64,000 nucleotides of DNA from Paenibacillus sp. GP183 (GCF_900104695.1 NZ_FNSW01000001.1:2046001-2110000); one strand, 5' to 3'; shown: positions 54,503 through 63,362, counted from the stretch's first letter. Notes: generated by a model not told the origin, from the sequence alone. Made by a program: numbers and translations.

Positions 54503-55285
54503 ATGTTATTTAATTTTTATGCGATGCTGGCTAGTTTTTTAGGAACAGCTGTCGAATTTATCGAAGCATTAACTATTATTTTGGCGGTAGGAACGGTTCG
54601 CGGATGGAAAACCTCTCTATCTGGCGCTGCTGCAGCAATTTTGATTTTGCTTGCTCTGGTCTTGGGGATCGGCGAGTCACTTGTTCAAGTGATTCATATT
54701 TTTTGGGTGCAGCTTATTGTGGGTCTGTTTATGCTCTTGTTTGGCATTCGCTGGCTCAGAAAAGCTATCATGCGCTATTCAGGACTTAAAGCTTTACATA
54801 ATGAAGCTGAAAGTTACCAAGAAGAATTAGATCGTCAACGCAAAGCGGGTAAAGTTAAAAGCGGGATCGATTCTTTCGGGTTTATGACAACGCTGAGCAT
54901 TACTTTTCTGGAAGGAATGGAAGCGATATTTATCGTGCTCACACTGGGTTCAAGCTCAAAAGCTCCCGGTTCCACACTGATGCAATATACAATTCTAGGA
55001 GCCCTTGCAGGTATAGTCGTTGTATTGCTAACCGGAATTTTACTGCGTAAGCCTCTTTCCACAGTGCCTGAAAATACGATGAAGTTTATCGTTGGAGTCA
55101 TGTTAACCAGCTTCGGCGCTTTTTGGGTAGGGGAAGCTGTCGGGGTTTCTTGGCCTCAAGCGGACCTTTCGATTATTTATATAACGATAACCTTATTACT
55201 GTTTTCATGGTTCACAGTTATTCGCGTCAAAAAACTTCTAAGTACTTCCTCTAAAACTAGTCAGTCAAACATGGGGGGCATGTAA
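54503..55285 (+). CDS. FTR1-like integral membrane protein with duplicated ExxE motifs
   Basis: An ATG at 54464 overlaps the ATPase gene, but TTAGGAG eight bases before the ATG at 54503 favours that start (260 residues). Six to seven membrane segments. Two halves carry similar motifs: EFIEALTIILAVG (18-30) and FLEGMEAIFIVLTLG (135-149). Each has Glu-x2-Glu like the REGLE iron-binding motif of FTR1 permeases. A charged loop (~95-122) separates them. It probably moves a divalent metal or its counter-ion together with the ABC system. Confidence 0.75.
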   Translation: MLFNFYAMLASFLGTAVEFIEALTIILAVGTVRGWKTSLSGAAAAILILLALVLGIGESLVQVIHIFWVQLIVGLFMLLFGIRWLRKAIMRYSGLKALHNEAESYQEELDRQRKAGKVKSGIDSFGFMTTLSITFLEGMEAIFIVLTLGSSSKAPGSTLMQYTILGALAGIVVVLLTGILLRKPLSTVPENTMKFIVGVMLTSFGAFWVGEAVGVSWPQADLSIIYITITLLLFSWFTVIRVKKLLSTSSKTSQSNMGGM

Positions 55286-55286
55286 G

Positions 55287-55487
55287 TTGAAAATATTATC
55301 TACCTTGTGGGGATTGCTTGTTGACGACGGACGCCTTGCGTCCATACTTTTACTTTCAATAGTCATTGGATGGGGTTTATCCCAAATGCAAAAACCGTTT
55401 CTTGCAGCCATTGTGATTTGGGCAGGGTTAATTGTCTCGCTTGCTGTTTCCATTGAACATCAATTGAACTTGAAATTGAAAAAATAA
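55287..55487 (+). CDS. Small two-span membrane protein
   Basis: 66 residues from a TTG immediately after the FTR1-like stop, with a G-rich ribosome site in the end of that gene. Two hydrophobic segments at about 17-31 and 38-55 with a short polar link. I do not recognise it. Tight coupling suggests it is an accessory subunit of the FTR1-like protein or ABC importer. A terminator follows 22 bases later. Confidence 0.7.
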   Translation: MKILSTLWGLLVDDGRLASILLLSIVIGWGLSQMQKPFLAAIVIWAGLIVSLAVSIEHQLNLKLKK

Positions 55488-55509
55488 AATGACACCGGAA
55501 TGAAAAAAA

Positions 55510-55542
55510 GGCAAGCTGGGGAGATCCCAAGTTTGCCCTTTT
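55510..55542 (+). terminator. Rho-independent terminator of the iron-type operon
   Basis: GGCAA..TGGG at 55510-55520 pairs with CCCA..TTGCC at 55526-55537 with a small internal bulge, followed by CTTTTGC. Confidence 0.75.
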
Positions 55543-55551
55543 GCATTTCCA

Positions 55552-55683
55552 TTGGTGAAGTCATATGGAGATGTGAAGGCAGTGAATAATGTCAGCTTCT
55601 CTATGGATGAAGAGAAGATCTATGGACTGCTGGGCAGAAATGGTGCTGGGAAGACGACGATCATGCACTCTTCTTTCTATTAG
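55552..55683 (+). pseudogene. N-terminal fragment of an ABC transporter ATP-binding protein
   Basis: Starting around a GTG at 55555 the frame reads 'VKSYGDVKAVNNVSFSM', then 'KIYGLLGRNGAGKTTIM' with a complete Walker A, and then runs into unrelated codons and a TAG at 55681. There is no upstream ribosome site or start region and nothing of the rest of the ATPase. It is a leftover of an ABC-2-type drug or multidrug exporter ATPase gene, too short to be functional. Confidence 0.8.
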
Positions 55684-55692
55684 CAACTGTCA

Positions 55693-56457
55693 TTATTGAC
55701 CATATACGAAATCGTTCGGCTTCACTTGATCCGTACTTTGCAGAATCATTGATCGTTTCTTAGGATCATAATGGAAATGATATACATCAATGAAATCCTG
55801 TCCCGCCCCATATCCGCCAGTCAGTATGAGTTCCCCATTGGCTACCTTGAAGGGGCGGTGCGGCAGCTGGCTTATATTCTTCCAGATCTGTTCCGGTTTC
55901 ATCTCGAATGATATCGAGAAAGCCTTCCCTTTATTTACTCCGAAAAGGTAAGTTTCGAGACCATGACAATCCGTATAACGTGGAACATACGTGAATATAT
56001 CCGTATCACCCAAGCTAAATTGCTGCATGATGATGGGTGAATCATTTTGCTGCACAATTTCGAAGTCAGCTGGAAATGTCATTACTTTGATCGGAGTCCC
56101 CTGAGATTTGGATTCCCATACAACTTCATATTCTCCTGACCAATTCAGGTCAGTCTCAAGCCCATAACAGCTAGGCGCCCCCAAAGAGGCTACGCTTGCT
56201 TTGCTAGCAGGTTTCACGAGCAGCCGCCCATCCGAATGCATCCCAATTGCTCTGATCGAGTCATCTTCTTTCACTAAGTTGACCTCTATAGCTTTTGAAG
56301 ACGAAATTGACGTAGACGTGGGAGGAAATGATGATGATGCAGGCGTTGGGTCAACCGACAACATAGTCGGAGATGTTCTAAGGTTTGCTGGCCTGTCTCC
56401 ACAGCTCGTTAACATGAGAGCGAATAATAATATTCCCAGCGTGATAACATTCTTCAT
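55693..56457 (-). CDS. Hypothetical lipoprotein
   Basis: 254 residues. The N-terminus is a lipoprotein signal (MKNVITLGILLFALMLTSC, Cys19) followed by a Pro/Ser/Thr-rich linker (26-55). The rest is a probable beta-rich domain with no motif I recognise; 'YVPRYTDCHGLETYLFGVNKGKA' and 'NGELILTGGYGAGQDF' are notable for glycine turns. Two cysteines in that domain (about 98 and 164) could form a disulphide. It stands alone, its stop codon just after the ABC remnant. Confidence 0.7.
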   Translation of the reverse strand: MKNVITLGILLFALMLTSCGDRPANLRTSPTMLSVDPTPASSSFPPTSTSISSSKAIEVNLVKEDDSIRAIGMHSDGRLLVKPASKASVASLGAPSCYGLETDLNWSGEYEVVWESKSQGTPIKVMTFPADFEIVQQNDSPIIMQQFSLGDTDIFTYVPRYTDCHGLETYLFGVNKGKAFSISFEMKPEQIWKNISQLPHRPFKVANGELILTGGYGAGQDFIDVYHFHYDPKKRSMILQSTDQVKPNDFVYGQ

Positions 56458-56651
56458 TTTTATAGTCCCCTTTACTTACTTATAAATTAACCCTATAGCA
56501 AAAAAAAGCCATTTCGAGTAGCTTTCTTCCGACGTGAACGCCAAGCTTTTCATTATTGCTTTCACTTTTATTACTTAAACGTGTATGGAAGAATTTTGTT
56601 GCACTAAACTGCCCGTTCATCAAAACAGGTGTGAAACACACAAAATATGAC

Positions 56652-56680
56652 TTGACATAAAATTATTTATATGGTATGAT
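56652..56680 (+). promoter_or_regulatory. Sigma-A promoter of the MBL-fold gene
   Basis: TTGACA at 56652-56657, a 17-base spacer and TATGAT at 56675-56680. It predicts a transcription start near 56687 and a ~90-base leader. The rest of 56458-56651 shows nothing else I can support. Confidence 0.75.
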
Positions 56681-56778
56681 TATAGGTTTTGGTGTTTACA
56701 TCTGCATTATTTATCGTTAGGATAAAGATTAAGACCCCGGCCGGGTATCTTCCATCCTTCAAAGGAGTGAGAACTTTA

Positions 56779-57531
56779 GTGCGTATTGATCAAGGTATTG
56801 TTATGCTCTCTATCTCAACCCAAATACTGGGCCGTACAGATACAGTCCATCCGGTTCTGCTATGGGACAATCATGACATTGTGCTTGCGGATACGGGTTT
56901 TCCAGGTCAGACCAAACAACTCTACTCCGCAGCGGACTCCAATGGAGTAGATTTGGACCGGCTGAACAGAATCATAATCACGCATCAAGACATTGATCAT
57001 ATCGGTAATCTACAAGTCTTAGTTGAGGGCTCATCCTCACGAATCGAAGTGTCGGCACATGTGATCGAGAAGCCATACGTTCAGGGGGATAGAAGACTTC
57101 TCCGGTTTACGGACGATGCGATTGCTCGTATTGATATGCTTCCTGACCACGTGCCGGAGTCCTTCCGGAAAGGGCTCAAAGCAATAATGCTTCATCCGCC
57201 GCGGGCCGCAGTCGATCTTGTTATCGCCGATGGCGAGCGTCTTCCATGGTGCGGAGGAATCATTGTTATCGATACGCCAGGCCATACGTCAGGACATATT
57301 AGTCTTTTTCATGAACCGTCACGCACCTTGATTGCTGGGGATGCTCTCATGGTAAGGGATAACCAGCTATGGGGACCGGATCCCGAGACGACGCTAGATC
57401 GGCAGGCCGCTCAAGCTTCTATCGTAAAGCTGTCCTCCTTCGACATCGAATCGGTTATATGTTATCATGGCGGTTTATTTAGAGACAATGTCATGGAGCG
57501 GCTGGCAGAGCTTGCAACCGAAGGCGTATAG
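56779..57531 (+). CDS. MBL-fold metallo-hydrolase
   Basis: The frame is open from 56689, but AAAGGAGTGAG precedes a GTG at 56779, giving 250 residues. Metallo-beta-lactamase fold: 'VLADTGFPG', 'IIITHQDIDHIGNL' (H-x-D-x-D-H variant of the zinc motif), 'DTPGHTSGHISLF', 'LIAGDALMV' and 'CYHGGLF'. General hydrolase of thioesters, lactones or phosphoesters; the substrate is unknown. It has its own promoter and a strong hairpin after the stop. Confidence 0.87.
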   Translation: MRIDQGIVMLSISTQILGRTDTVHPVLLWDNHDIVLADTGFPGQTKQLYSAADSNGVDLDRLNRIIITHQDIDHIGNLQVLVEGSSSRIEVSAHVIEKPYVQGDRRLLRFTDDAIARIDMLPDHVPESFRKGLKAIMLHPPRAAVDLVIADGERLPWCGGIIVIDTPGHTSGHISLFHEPSRTLIAGDALMVRDNQLWGPDPETTLDRQAAQASIVKLSSFDIESVICYHGGLFRDNVMERLAELATEGV

Positions 57532-57572
57532 AGTCGACTTTAACCTAGTGATAAAGCCATTGACAAAAAAAG

Positions 57573-57598
57573 AGATCCACAGCAACAGCTGTGGATCT
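57573..57598. terminator. Strong hairpin after the MBL-fold gene
   Basis: AGATCCACAGC and GCTGTGGATCT form a perfect 11-bp stem with a four-base loop. On the minus strand it is followed by CTTTTTTTG; on the plus strand the T content is lower. Likely a terminator for the MBL gene, possibly bidirectional. The ~280 bases after it, up to the riboswitch, show no gene. Confidence 0.7.
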
Positions 57599-57884
57599 TA
57601 AGTTTATATATTTTAAAAGGGGGTCGAGTTTTATTATAAGCTTTGTTCATTATCGCAGTGTAAACGGCTTATTTCATTTTGATTACAAATGCCGCTGGAA
57701 CTGGCTAAAAGTAAGCTAGAGCTTGGGATTACGTGATAACGATAGTTGAAGAAAGATAATCGTATTTGTAAGCGGATTCTTTATCTAATTTATTAGCATT
57801 TATCAATTTTTTAATAAATCGTAAGCCTTTACAGTTACCTCATGAAAGAGTAACATTCAATGGGTATAAATTGCATAATGTAAT

Positions 57885-58062
57885 TTTCGCTGAATTTTCT
57901 TATCGAAAAACGGGGGAACCAATTTTCTTGGGGTGAATGAGGGTATAGTTACTGTACTTTCTAGGGCAATTCTCGCTGTCCGAATCCGCCAGTTAACCTC
58001 GTAAGCGATCGTGGGGAGGACCAGACATGTATACATCACAGGGTCTAGCCTTGTGTTTTTTT
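57885..58062 (+). ncRNA. c-di-AMP (ydaO/yuaA-type) riboswitch with terminator, upstream of kimA
   Basis: The conserved ydaO blocks occur in order: CGCTGAATTTTCTTATCG, AAAAACGGGGGAACC, TTGGGGTGAAT, AGGGCAATTCTCGCTGTCC, GAATCCGCCAGTTAACC and CTCGTAAGCG. The outer stem pairs TCGCT (near 57887) with AGCGA (near 58005). After it an imperfect hairpin (about 58018-58050) is followed by seven T residues, the expected off-switch. In Bacillus this element shuts down potassium importers when c-di-AMP is high. Confidence 0.92.
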
Positions 58063-58121
58063 GTGCTTTCAAGGATTAAATATCCAGATATACATAACAA
58101 GAGCTTTATGGAGGAGTACCC

Positions 58122-59954
58122 ATGACAAGTGATTCACTAAGAAAGATCTTTCTTGGCAAACCATTGAAATCAAGTGAGATTGAGTCAGAAAAAATGCCTA
58201 CATGGAAGGCTTTGCCGATATTATCATCAGATGCCCTTTCCTCTGTAGCTTACGGTACCGAACAAATCCTGCTCGAGCTCGCTTTGGTAGGTGTAGCGGC
58301 TTTTTCCTTTTCGCTGCCGATTGCATTAGCCATTATATTACTTATTGCGATTTTAGTTATCAGTTATCGCTATGTCATTGATGCCTATCCGCAAGGCGGC
58401 GGAGCTTATATGGTATCTAAAGAAAATTTAGGTATGATATGGGGTAGATTGGCAGGTGTTTCTCTCCTCATCGACTATACATTAACTGTTGCCGTATCCA
58501 TCTCAGCTGGTGTGATGGCTATCACTTCTGCGTTTCCAAGTACAGTGAATTATATAGTTCCTATTGCGATTGTATTGGTGTGGTTTATGGTTTTAATGAA
58601 CCTGCGCGGCACATCAGAATCAGGTACTTTATTTGCACTGCCAACGTATCTATTCATTTTCTGTATGCTTGCCCTGGTTGGAAAAGGTACTTGGGATTTA
58701 TTAATGGGTACCCCTAGCAATATGCATACTCTCCATCTTCCACCCGCCATACCTAGCGGTCTTACCTTATTTGTACTGCTTAGAGCTTTCTCTTCTGGAT
58801 GTTCAGCAGTTACAGGAATAGAAGCCATTTCAAATACCGTCCCGAACTTTAAAACTCCCAGCCAGAAAAATGCAAAAAACACACTCGTTATCTTGGCTGT
58901 CTTGTTAGCGATTATTTTTGGCGGGGTGACCATACTTGCATTAGCTTATGGAGTCGAACCCGACCAAAATGGCCACACATCCGTTTTATCTATGGTGACG
59001 GAGCAAGCCTTTGGTCGAGGCGGCATGTATTTCATCACTCAAATCGGAACGATGCTCATCCTTACATTGGCTGCAAATACGAGCTTTAACGGCTTTCCCG
59101 TTCTTGCATCTATTATGGCTATGGATAAAAACTTTCCTAGAATGTTTTCTCATCGAGGCGATCGTTTAGCATACAATTACGGGATCATAACATTGGGTGT
59201 TCTGTCGAGTCTCTTATTAATTGCCTTCAAGGGAAAAACAGATCTCCTGATACCGCTCTATGCGATTGGTGTCTTTCTATCATTTACGTTATCGCAAACC
59301 GGATTAGTCTTAAAGTGGTTACGTGAAAAACAAAAAGGTTGGATCATTAAAATATTGATAAATGGAATCGGAGCCATTGTAACCTTTGCAGTTGTAATCA
59401 TTTTTAGCATAACAAAATTTACGGAAGGTGCATGGATTGTCATTATTATCACTCCCATCATGTTGTGGATGATTACGAAAGTGTACAACCATTATGAAGA
59501 TGTTGCCAATGAATTAAGAATTTGTTTAGATGATCCCTTACCTGAAAAAGAATCCGTTATTATTATACCTATTGCAGGGATACATCGTGTCGTTGCTTCC
59601 ACGATTGCTTACGCAAAAACGTTGACACCGAATGTCATTGCTTTTTATGTGACCTATTCGGATGAAGATGAGCAAAAGATGGAGGAAAAATGGAAGAAAT
59701 GGAATCCTGGCGTAAGGCTCATCGTTTTTAAATCACGTTATCGTTCACTATTGAAGCCATTAGAGGAATTTATTGAGCGAGTCCAAACACATGTTGAAGA
59801 GAAACAAACCGTGATGGTTATGCTGCCCCAATTTGTGGCCAGCAAATGGTGGCATCGTTTGTTGCACAACCAATCCGCGAAACGCATTCGCTCCAAGCTT
59901 CAAGCCAACAAAGATATTGTAGTTACGATTGTGCCTTACCATCTGCATGAATAA
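58122..59954 (+). CDS. kimA: KimA-type potassium importer (APC superfamily)
   Basis: 610 residues from ATG behind GGAGG. It begins 'IFLGKPLKSSEIESEKMPTW', 'LPILSSDALSSVAYGTEQIL', 'VIDAYPQGGGAYMVSKENLG', as in the YdaO/KimA family. About 12 membrane segments (to ~450) and a soluble C-terminal domain follow ('SVIIIPIAGIHRVVASTIAYAKTL' region), where c-di-AMP binds in B. subtilis KimA. It is a high-affinity K+/H+ symporter. Placement behind a c-di-AMP riboswitch strongly supports this identity. Confidence 0.93.
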   Translation: MTSDSLRKIFLGKPLKSSEIESEKMPTWKALPILSSDALSSVAYGTEQILLELALVGVAAFSFSLPIALAIILLIAILVISYRYVIDAYPQGGGAYMVSKENLGMIWGRLAGVSLLIDYTLTVAVSISAGVMAITSAFPSTVNYIVPIAIVLVWFMVLMNLRGTSESGTLFALPTYLFIFCMLALVGKGTWDLLMGTPSNMHTLHLPPAIPSGLTLFVLLRAFSSGCSAVTGIEAISNTVPNFKTPSQKNAKNTLVILAVLLAIIFGGVTILALAYGVEPDQNGHTSVLSMVTEQAFGRGGMYFITQIGTMLILTLAANTSFNGFPVLASIMAMDKNFPRMFSHRGDRLAYNYGIITLGVLSSLLLIAFKGKTDLLIPLYAIGVFLSFTLSQTGLVLKWLREKQKGWIIKILINGIGAIVTFAVVIIFSITKFTEGAWIVIIITPIMLWMITKVYNHYEDVANELRICLDDPLPEKESVIIIPIAGIHRVVASTIAYAKTLTPNVIAFYVTYSDEDEQKMEEKWKKWNPGVRLIVFKSRYRSLLKPLEEFIERVQTHVEEKQTVMVMLPQFVASKWWHRLLHNQSAKRIRSKLQANKDIVVTIVPYHLHE

Positions 59955-59961
59955 CAAACAT

Positions 59962-61674
59962 TTATATTTTTTCCGGCGATTCTAAACCAATCAACTTTAA
60001 TCCATTTCGCAAAGTGATCTTAACGCATTTAACCAAAGCAAGGCGGGCTTCGCGCACGGACACATTGTCGACGAGGATTGGACATTCATGATAAAAGCGA
60101 TTGAACGCTTGTGCAAGATCAATAAGATACCTGCTTATGATTGAAGGCTCCAGCTTTTGCATCGCCGATTCTATACGCTCGCTAAACATGGAAAGCTCCT
60201 TCAGTAAATTTATGGTCGGATCATTGATAAGATGCTCAGAACTAACTTCCATTTCAACTATTAATGTGCCAAATTGATTAACAGCTTTGGCTAGGACGCT
60301 TGATGCGCGCGCATGCGAATATTGTACATATGGACCCGTTTCTCCTTCGAAGTTTAACGCTTCTTCCCAAGAGAAAACGATATCCTTAATTCGATTTGTG
60401 CTCAAATCGTTAAAAATGACTGCCCCGACGCCAACCTGTCGCGCGACCTCATCCATATTTTCCATATCGGGGTTTCTAGCCTCCATGATGGTTTTTGTTT
60501 TAGCTATGGATTGCTGCAAGACATCTTCAAGCTTCACAATATTTCCTTTACGTGTAGAAAGACTCATTCCTTCCAAGCTTACACGTCCAAAAGCAACATG
60601 AATGAGATCATTTGACCATTCATGCCCCATTAGCTCGATAATCTTAAACCATTGTTGAAAATGATGGTTCTGCGCGTAGTCGGTCACATAGATTGCTTTG
60701 TCAAATCTGTATGTTTCTTTTCTATAGATTGCAGCGGTTATATCACGTGTATGATACAACGAACTACCATCCTTTTTTAGGATTAAAGCCGGCGCCATTT
60801 CAAAGGCATCCAATCTTACTAACCAAGCACCTTGATCTTCTTCAAGCAGGTCTTTTTCCTTAAGTTTTTCCACTACTGCTCCCATTTTATCGTTATAGAA
60901 GCTCTCTCCAGTATATGAATCAAAGTGAACACCCAGGAGCTGATAAATACGTTTAAATTCCTTCATGCTAATGTCAACAAACCAATGCCATAAACGCAGC
61001 GCCTCTTGATCGCCTTGTTCCAATTTTACAAACCAAGCACGAGCTTGATCCTCAAGTAAAGGATTATGCTCCGATTCGTCGTGGAATTTAACATAAAGAC
61101 GAAGAAGTTCATCAATCCCGCCAATTTCCACATCATTCGAATTTCCCCACAATTCATAAGCAACGATCAGCTTTCCAAACTGCGTACCCCAATCCCCTAG
61201 ATGATTGATTCCGATACAGGTATAACCTTGAAACGAATAAATCCGATATAACGCATTTCCAATGACTGTGGACCGAAGGTGGGCCACATGAAAGGGTTTT
61301 GCTATGTTCGGTGATGAAAAGTCAATGACCACAGTCTTACCTTTTCCAGCGTCTTGAGAGCCATATTGATCTCCCTGGGACAGAATGGTTTTAACGATGG
61401 TTTCTGCAAAACGTTCATTATTCAAGTAAAAATTAAGATATCCAGATACCGACTCGACACGTTGGATTTCATCCATTTTTATATGCTGCTTTATATCATC
61501 AGCTATTGCTTGTGGTGCCTTTCGAAGCTTTTTACTTAGTATAAAACAAGGCAATGATAAGTCACCCATCTCGGAATTAGGCGGATATTCAATTAATGCA
61601 GCAATGTCTTTCTCTGTAAAACCATCCAATATGGACGATACCTCTTTGGCAATCAGCATTTTATAATTTTTCAT
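59962..61674 (-). CDS. argS: Arginyl-tRNA synthetase
   Basis: A GTG at 61683 opens the frame, but AAGGAG lies 10 bases before the ATG at 61674, which is preferred (570 residues). Class I marks: HIGH-like 'FHVAHLRSTVIGNALYR', KMSK-like 'MSLSTRKGN', Arg-tRNA synthetase N-terminal domain and the C-terminal DALR anticodon domain ('ARASSVLAK', 'FNRFYHECPIL'). It charges tRNA-Arg and is essential unless a second argS exists elsewhere. A T-box leader with a CGG specifier lies directly upstream. Confidence 0.95.
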   Translation of the reverse strand: MKNYKMLIAKEVSSILDGFTEKDIAALIEYPPNSEMGDLSLPCFILSKKLRKAPQAIADDIKQHIKMDEIQRVESVSGYLNFYLNNERFAETIVKTILSQGDQYGSQDAGKGKTVVIDFSSPNIAKPFHVAHLRSTVIGNALYRIYSFQGYTCIGINHLGDWGTQFGKLIVAYELWGNSNDVEIGGIDELLRLYVKFHDESEHNPLLEDQARAWFVKLEQGDQEALRLWHWFVDISMKEFKRIYQLLGVHFDSYTGESFYNDKMGAVVEKLKEKDLLEEDQGAWLVRLDAFEMAPALILKKDGSSLYHTRDITAAIYRKETYRFDKAIYVTDYAQNHHFQQWFKIIELMGHEWSNDLIHVAFGRVSLEGMSLSTRKGNIVKLEDVLQQSIAKTKTIMEARNPDMENMDEVARQVGVGAVIFNDLSTNRIKDIVFSWEEALNFEGETGPYVQYSHARASSVLAKAVNQFGTLIVEMEVSSEHLINDPTINLLKELSMFSERIESAMQKLEPSIISRYLIDLAQAFNRFYHECPILVDNVSVREARLALVKCVKITLRNGLKLIGLESPEKI

Positions 61675-61726
61675 GTTTGCCACACTCCTTTTGTAGGCTG
61701 CGAAATGGTAAAACCGTTTATCAACA

Positions 61727-61980
61727 TAAAAAACCCTCGCCTCTATATAAGAGACGAGAGCCTAGCTAGTTCCCGTGGTGCCACTCTAATGTGTTAAACG
61801 AATCGTTTAACCACTCAATATTGATAACGGTCATGGACCGGATTTGCCTACTGTCCTTTTTCAGCAAACCATTTCTCGGGTCCGATTCCTCCATGAGAGA
61901 CGTACCGGCTTCCACCAACCCGGCTCGCTTTGACTGTTCGTCATGGAATACTATCCCGTTCATTAACGTTTTACATTATT
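61727..61980 (-). ncRNA. T-box riboswitch for argS, specifier CGG (Arg)
   Basis: On the minus strand: an AGTA/GAA loop-E pair in stem I followed by T-CGG-A (specifier at 61882-61884), the T-box core GTGGCACCACGGGA (61771-61784), and the terminator CTCTCGTCTC...GAGGCGAG (61736-61758) with a T-run before 61727. The sequence matches T-box leaders in Firmicutes and the CGG triplet agrees with arginine. Uncharged tRNA-Arg would favour the antiterminator and turn argS on. Confidence 0.93.
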
Positions 61981-62088
61981 TTCTTAAAAGTTACGGTATC
62001 ACAAAAACGGTTGGATAGCAAGATACCCGGAAGCTACCATCATAAGCGAGCTTAGCCGCTATTGTATAGCGTTAGAATGAAAACTCTA

Positions 62089-62511
62089 TTAATTGAAAAA
62101 CTCCATATGTTCTTTTTCCAGTTGATAATAATCCAATCTGTCTTGCAATGTACCTGTATGGAATTCGAACTTATGACCATCTGGATCTGTAAAGTAAATA
62201 GATTTTTTATCTTTTTCATCTCTTGGACGACCTGAAAGGATGTTTACATTCAATTTCTTTAGCTTCTCATACATTTTAACAAAGTCTGCTTCTTCTATTG
62301 AAAAAGCTATGTGAGTGTACGATTCGGTTATTTCATTACGAGGAATATCTTTTTCTACATTCAAGGCAAGCCATATACCATTTAAATCGAAATAGGCAGT
62401 ACTTCTCCCTTTAACTAACAGCTTTGCATCAAAAACGCCTTCATAAAACTCAATAGATCTCTCTAAATTAGATACTGAAAACAAAAAATGGTTCAAACCT
62501 TTTACAGTCAC
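62089..62511 (-). CDS. fosB: FosB-type bacillithiol-dependent fosfomycin resistance transferase
   Basis: 140 residues from GTG behind GAGGTG. Vicinal-oxygen-chelate fold: metal ligands His8 (LNHFLFS), His67 (YTHIAFS) and Glu116 (FEFHTGT), with '[11 protein letters not shown]', 'IPRNEI' and '[10 protein letters not shown]'. These match FosB, which opens fosfomycin with bacillithiol or cysteine using Mg/Mn. It is the last gene of a three-gene operon with a lipoprotein and a DUF3888 protein. Related VOC proteins without fosfomycin activity exist, so resistance needs testing. Confidence 0.88.
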   Translation of the reverse strand: MTVKGLNHFLFSVSNLERSIEFYEGVFDAKLLVKGRSTAYFDLNGIWLALNVEKDIPRNEITESYTHIAFSIEEADFVKMYEKLKKLNVNILSGRPRDEKDKKSIYFTDPDGHKFEFHTGTLQDRLDYYQLEKEHMEFFN

Positions 62512-62527
62512 TCCATCACCTCAAAAT

Positions 62528-62950
62528 TTACTTATGTGCTTTAACATAGTTATCATACCATTCTCTACCTGAAACCCACTTTTTAGTAGCAGGATTCTCT
62601 TTAAGTATTTCAGAACAGGCGATTGCCATAATATATTCTTCTAATCCATTTTTATTGTTATCAGCAAATTTGTTGAGAATATAATTTAAAGACTTTTCTC
62701 CTTGCAAAACAATGTATTTGTAATCCTTATTACTATCTATAACCTTCAAATAGTCATATGGATTAGAGGATATTGATACATTATAATCCTTTGGGTTAGA
62801 AATATTGTTGAGTTTTCCATCGATTGTTTGCTCAAAGTTTTTATCCGTTGAAGCTTTCTTTGCAGTATTACTGCATCCAATCAAACTAACTACAAATAAA
62901 ACAGTGAGACATACAACCATCACGTTCATTAATCTTTTTCTTTTACTCAT
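62528..62950 (-). CDS. Hypothetical lipoprotein
   Basis: 140 residues from ATG behind AAAGGAG. Lipoprotein signal with lipobox ending at Cys26 ('VSLIGC'). The mature part is hydrophilic, Asn/Lys-rich, with no motif I recognise. It lies between a DUF3888 gene and fosB, 16-17 bases from each, so all three are probably co-transcribed. Confidence 0.7.
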   Translation of the reverse strand: MSKRKRLMNVMVVCLTVLFVVSLIGCSNTAKKASTDKNFEQTIDGKLNNISNPKDYNVSISSNPYDYLKVIDSNKDYKYIVLQGEKSLNYILNKFADNNKNGLEEYIMAIACSEILKENPATKKWVSGREWYDNYVKAHK

Positions 62951-62966
62951 AAACTTCTCCTTTCTT

Positions 62967-63362
62967 TTATTTAGAAGAAAATATTTTGTAGCTTAACAAA
63001 TAGTATTGAGCTGTTGCGGTATCATTTTTTAGAATTAATTCAACGTTATCTTTATTGGGTCTGCAGATAACAACTGTGATCTCAAAAAAGGTTGCTCCAT
63101 GCATAGCATCGACCGGACTTGCTTTCTTATCTTTGCGTTTTACGGTTACTCGTTCGTTGATTAAAGTAATTCGACTGCAGCCAAATTGTGGATATTTTTC
63201 TTTGTAGATATCTTTAAGGGAGGACACAATAACGGAATGCAATTGTTGCAATAGTGCGTTTTCAATTAGAATTTCCCTTGGCTCTGCGAAGGCTTTAGAT
63301 GAAAAAATTGTCATCAAAAAACAAAATAATATCAAGAGTTTATTGGCCAATTTGCTGCTCAC
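62967..63362 (-). CDS. Exported DUF3888 family protein
   Basis: 131 residues from a GTG. A signal peptide covers about residues 1-26 ('LILFCFLMTIFSSKAFA'). The mature part has the DUF3888 pattern 'LENALLQQLHSVIVSSLKDIY'-like helix followed by 'ATFFEITVVICRPNKD' and 'NDTATAQYYLLSYKI'. Such secreted proteins are common and uncharacterised in Bacillales. First gene of the operon that ends in fosB. Confidence 0.75.
   Translation of the reverse strand: MSSKLANKLLILFCFLMTIFSSKAFAEPREILIENALLQQLHSVIVSSLKDIYKEKYPQFGCSRITLINERVTVKRKDKKASPVDAMHGATFFEITVVICRPNKDNVELILKNDTATAQYYLLSYKIFSSK

Noticed and set aside
57857-58072. 71-residue minus-strand reading frame
   Set aside because: It is antisense to the c-di-AMP riboswitch and has no ribosome site.
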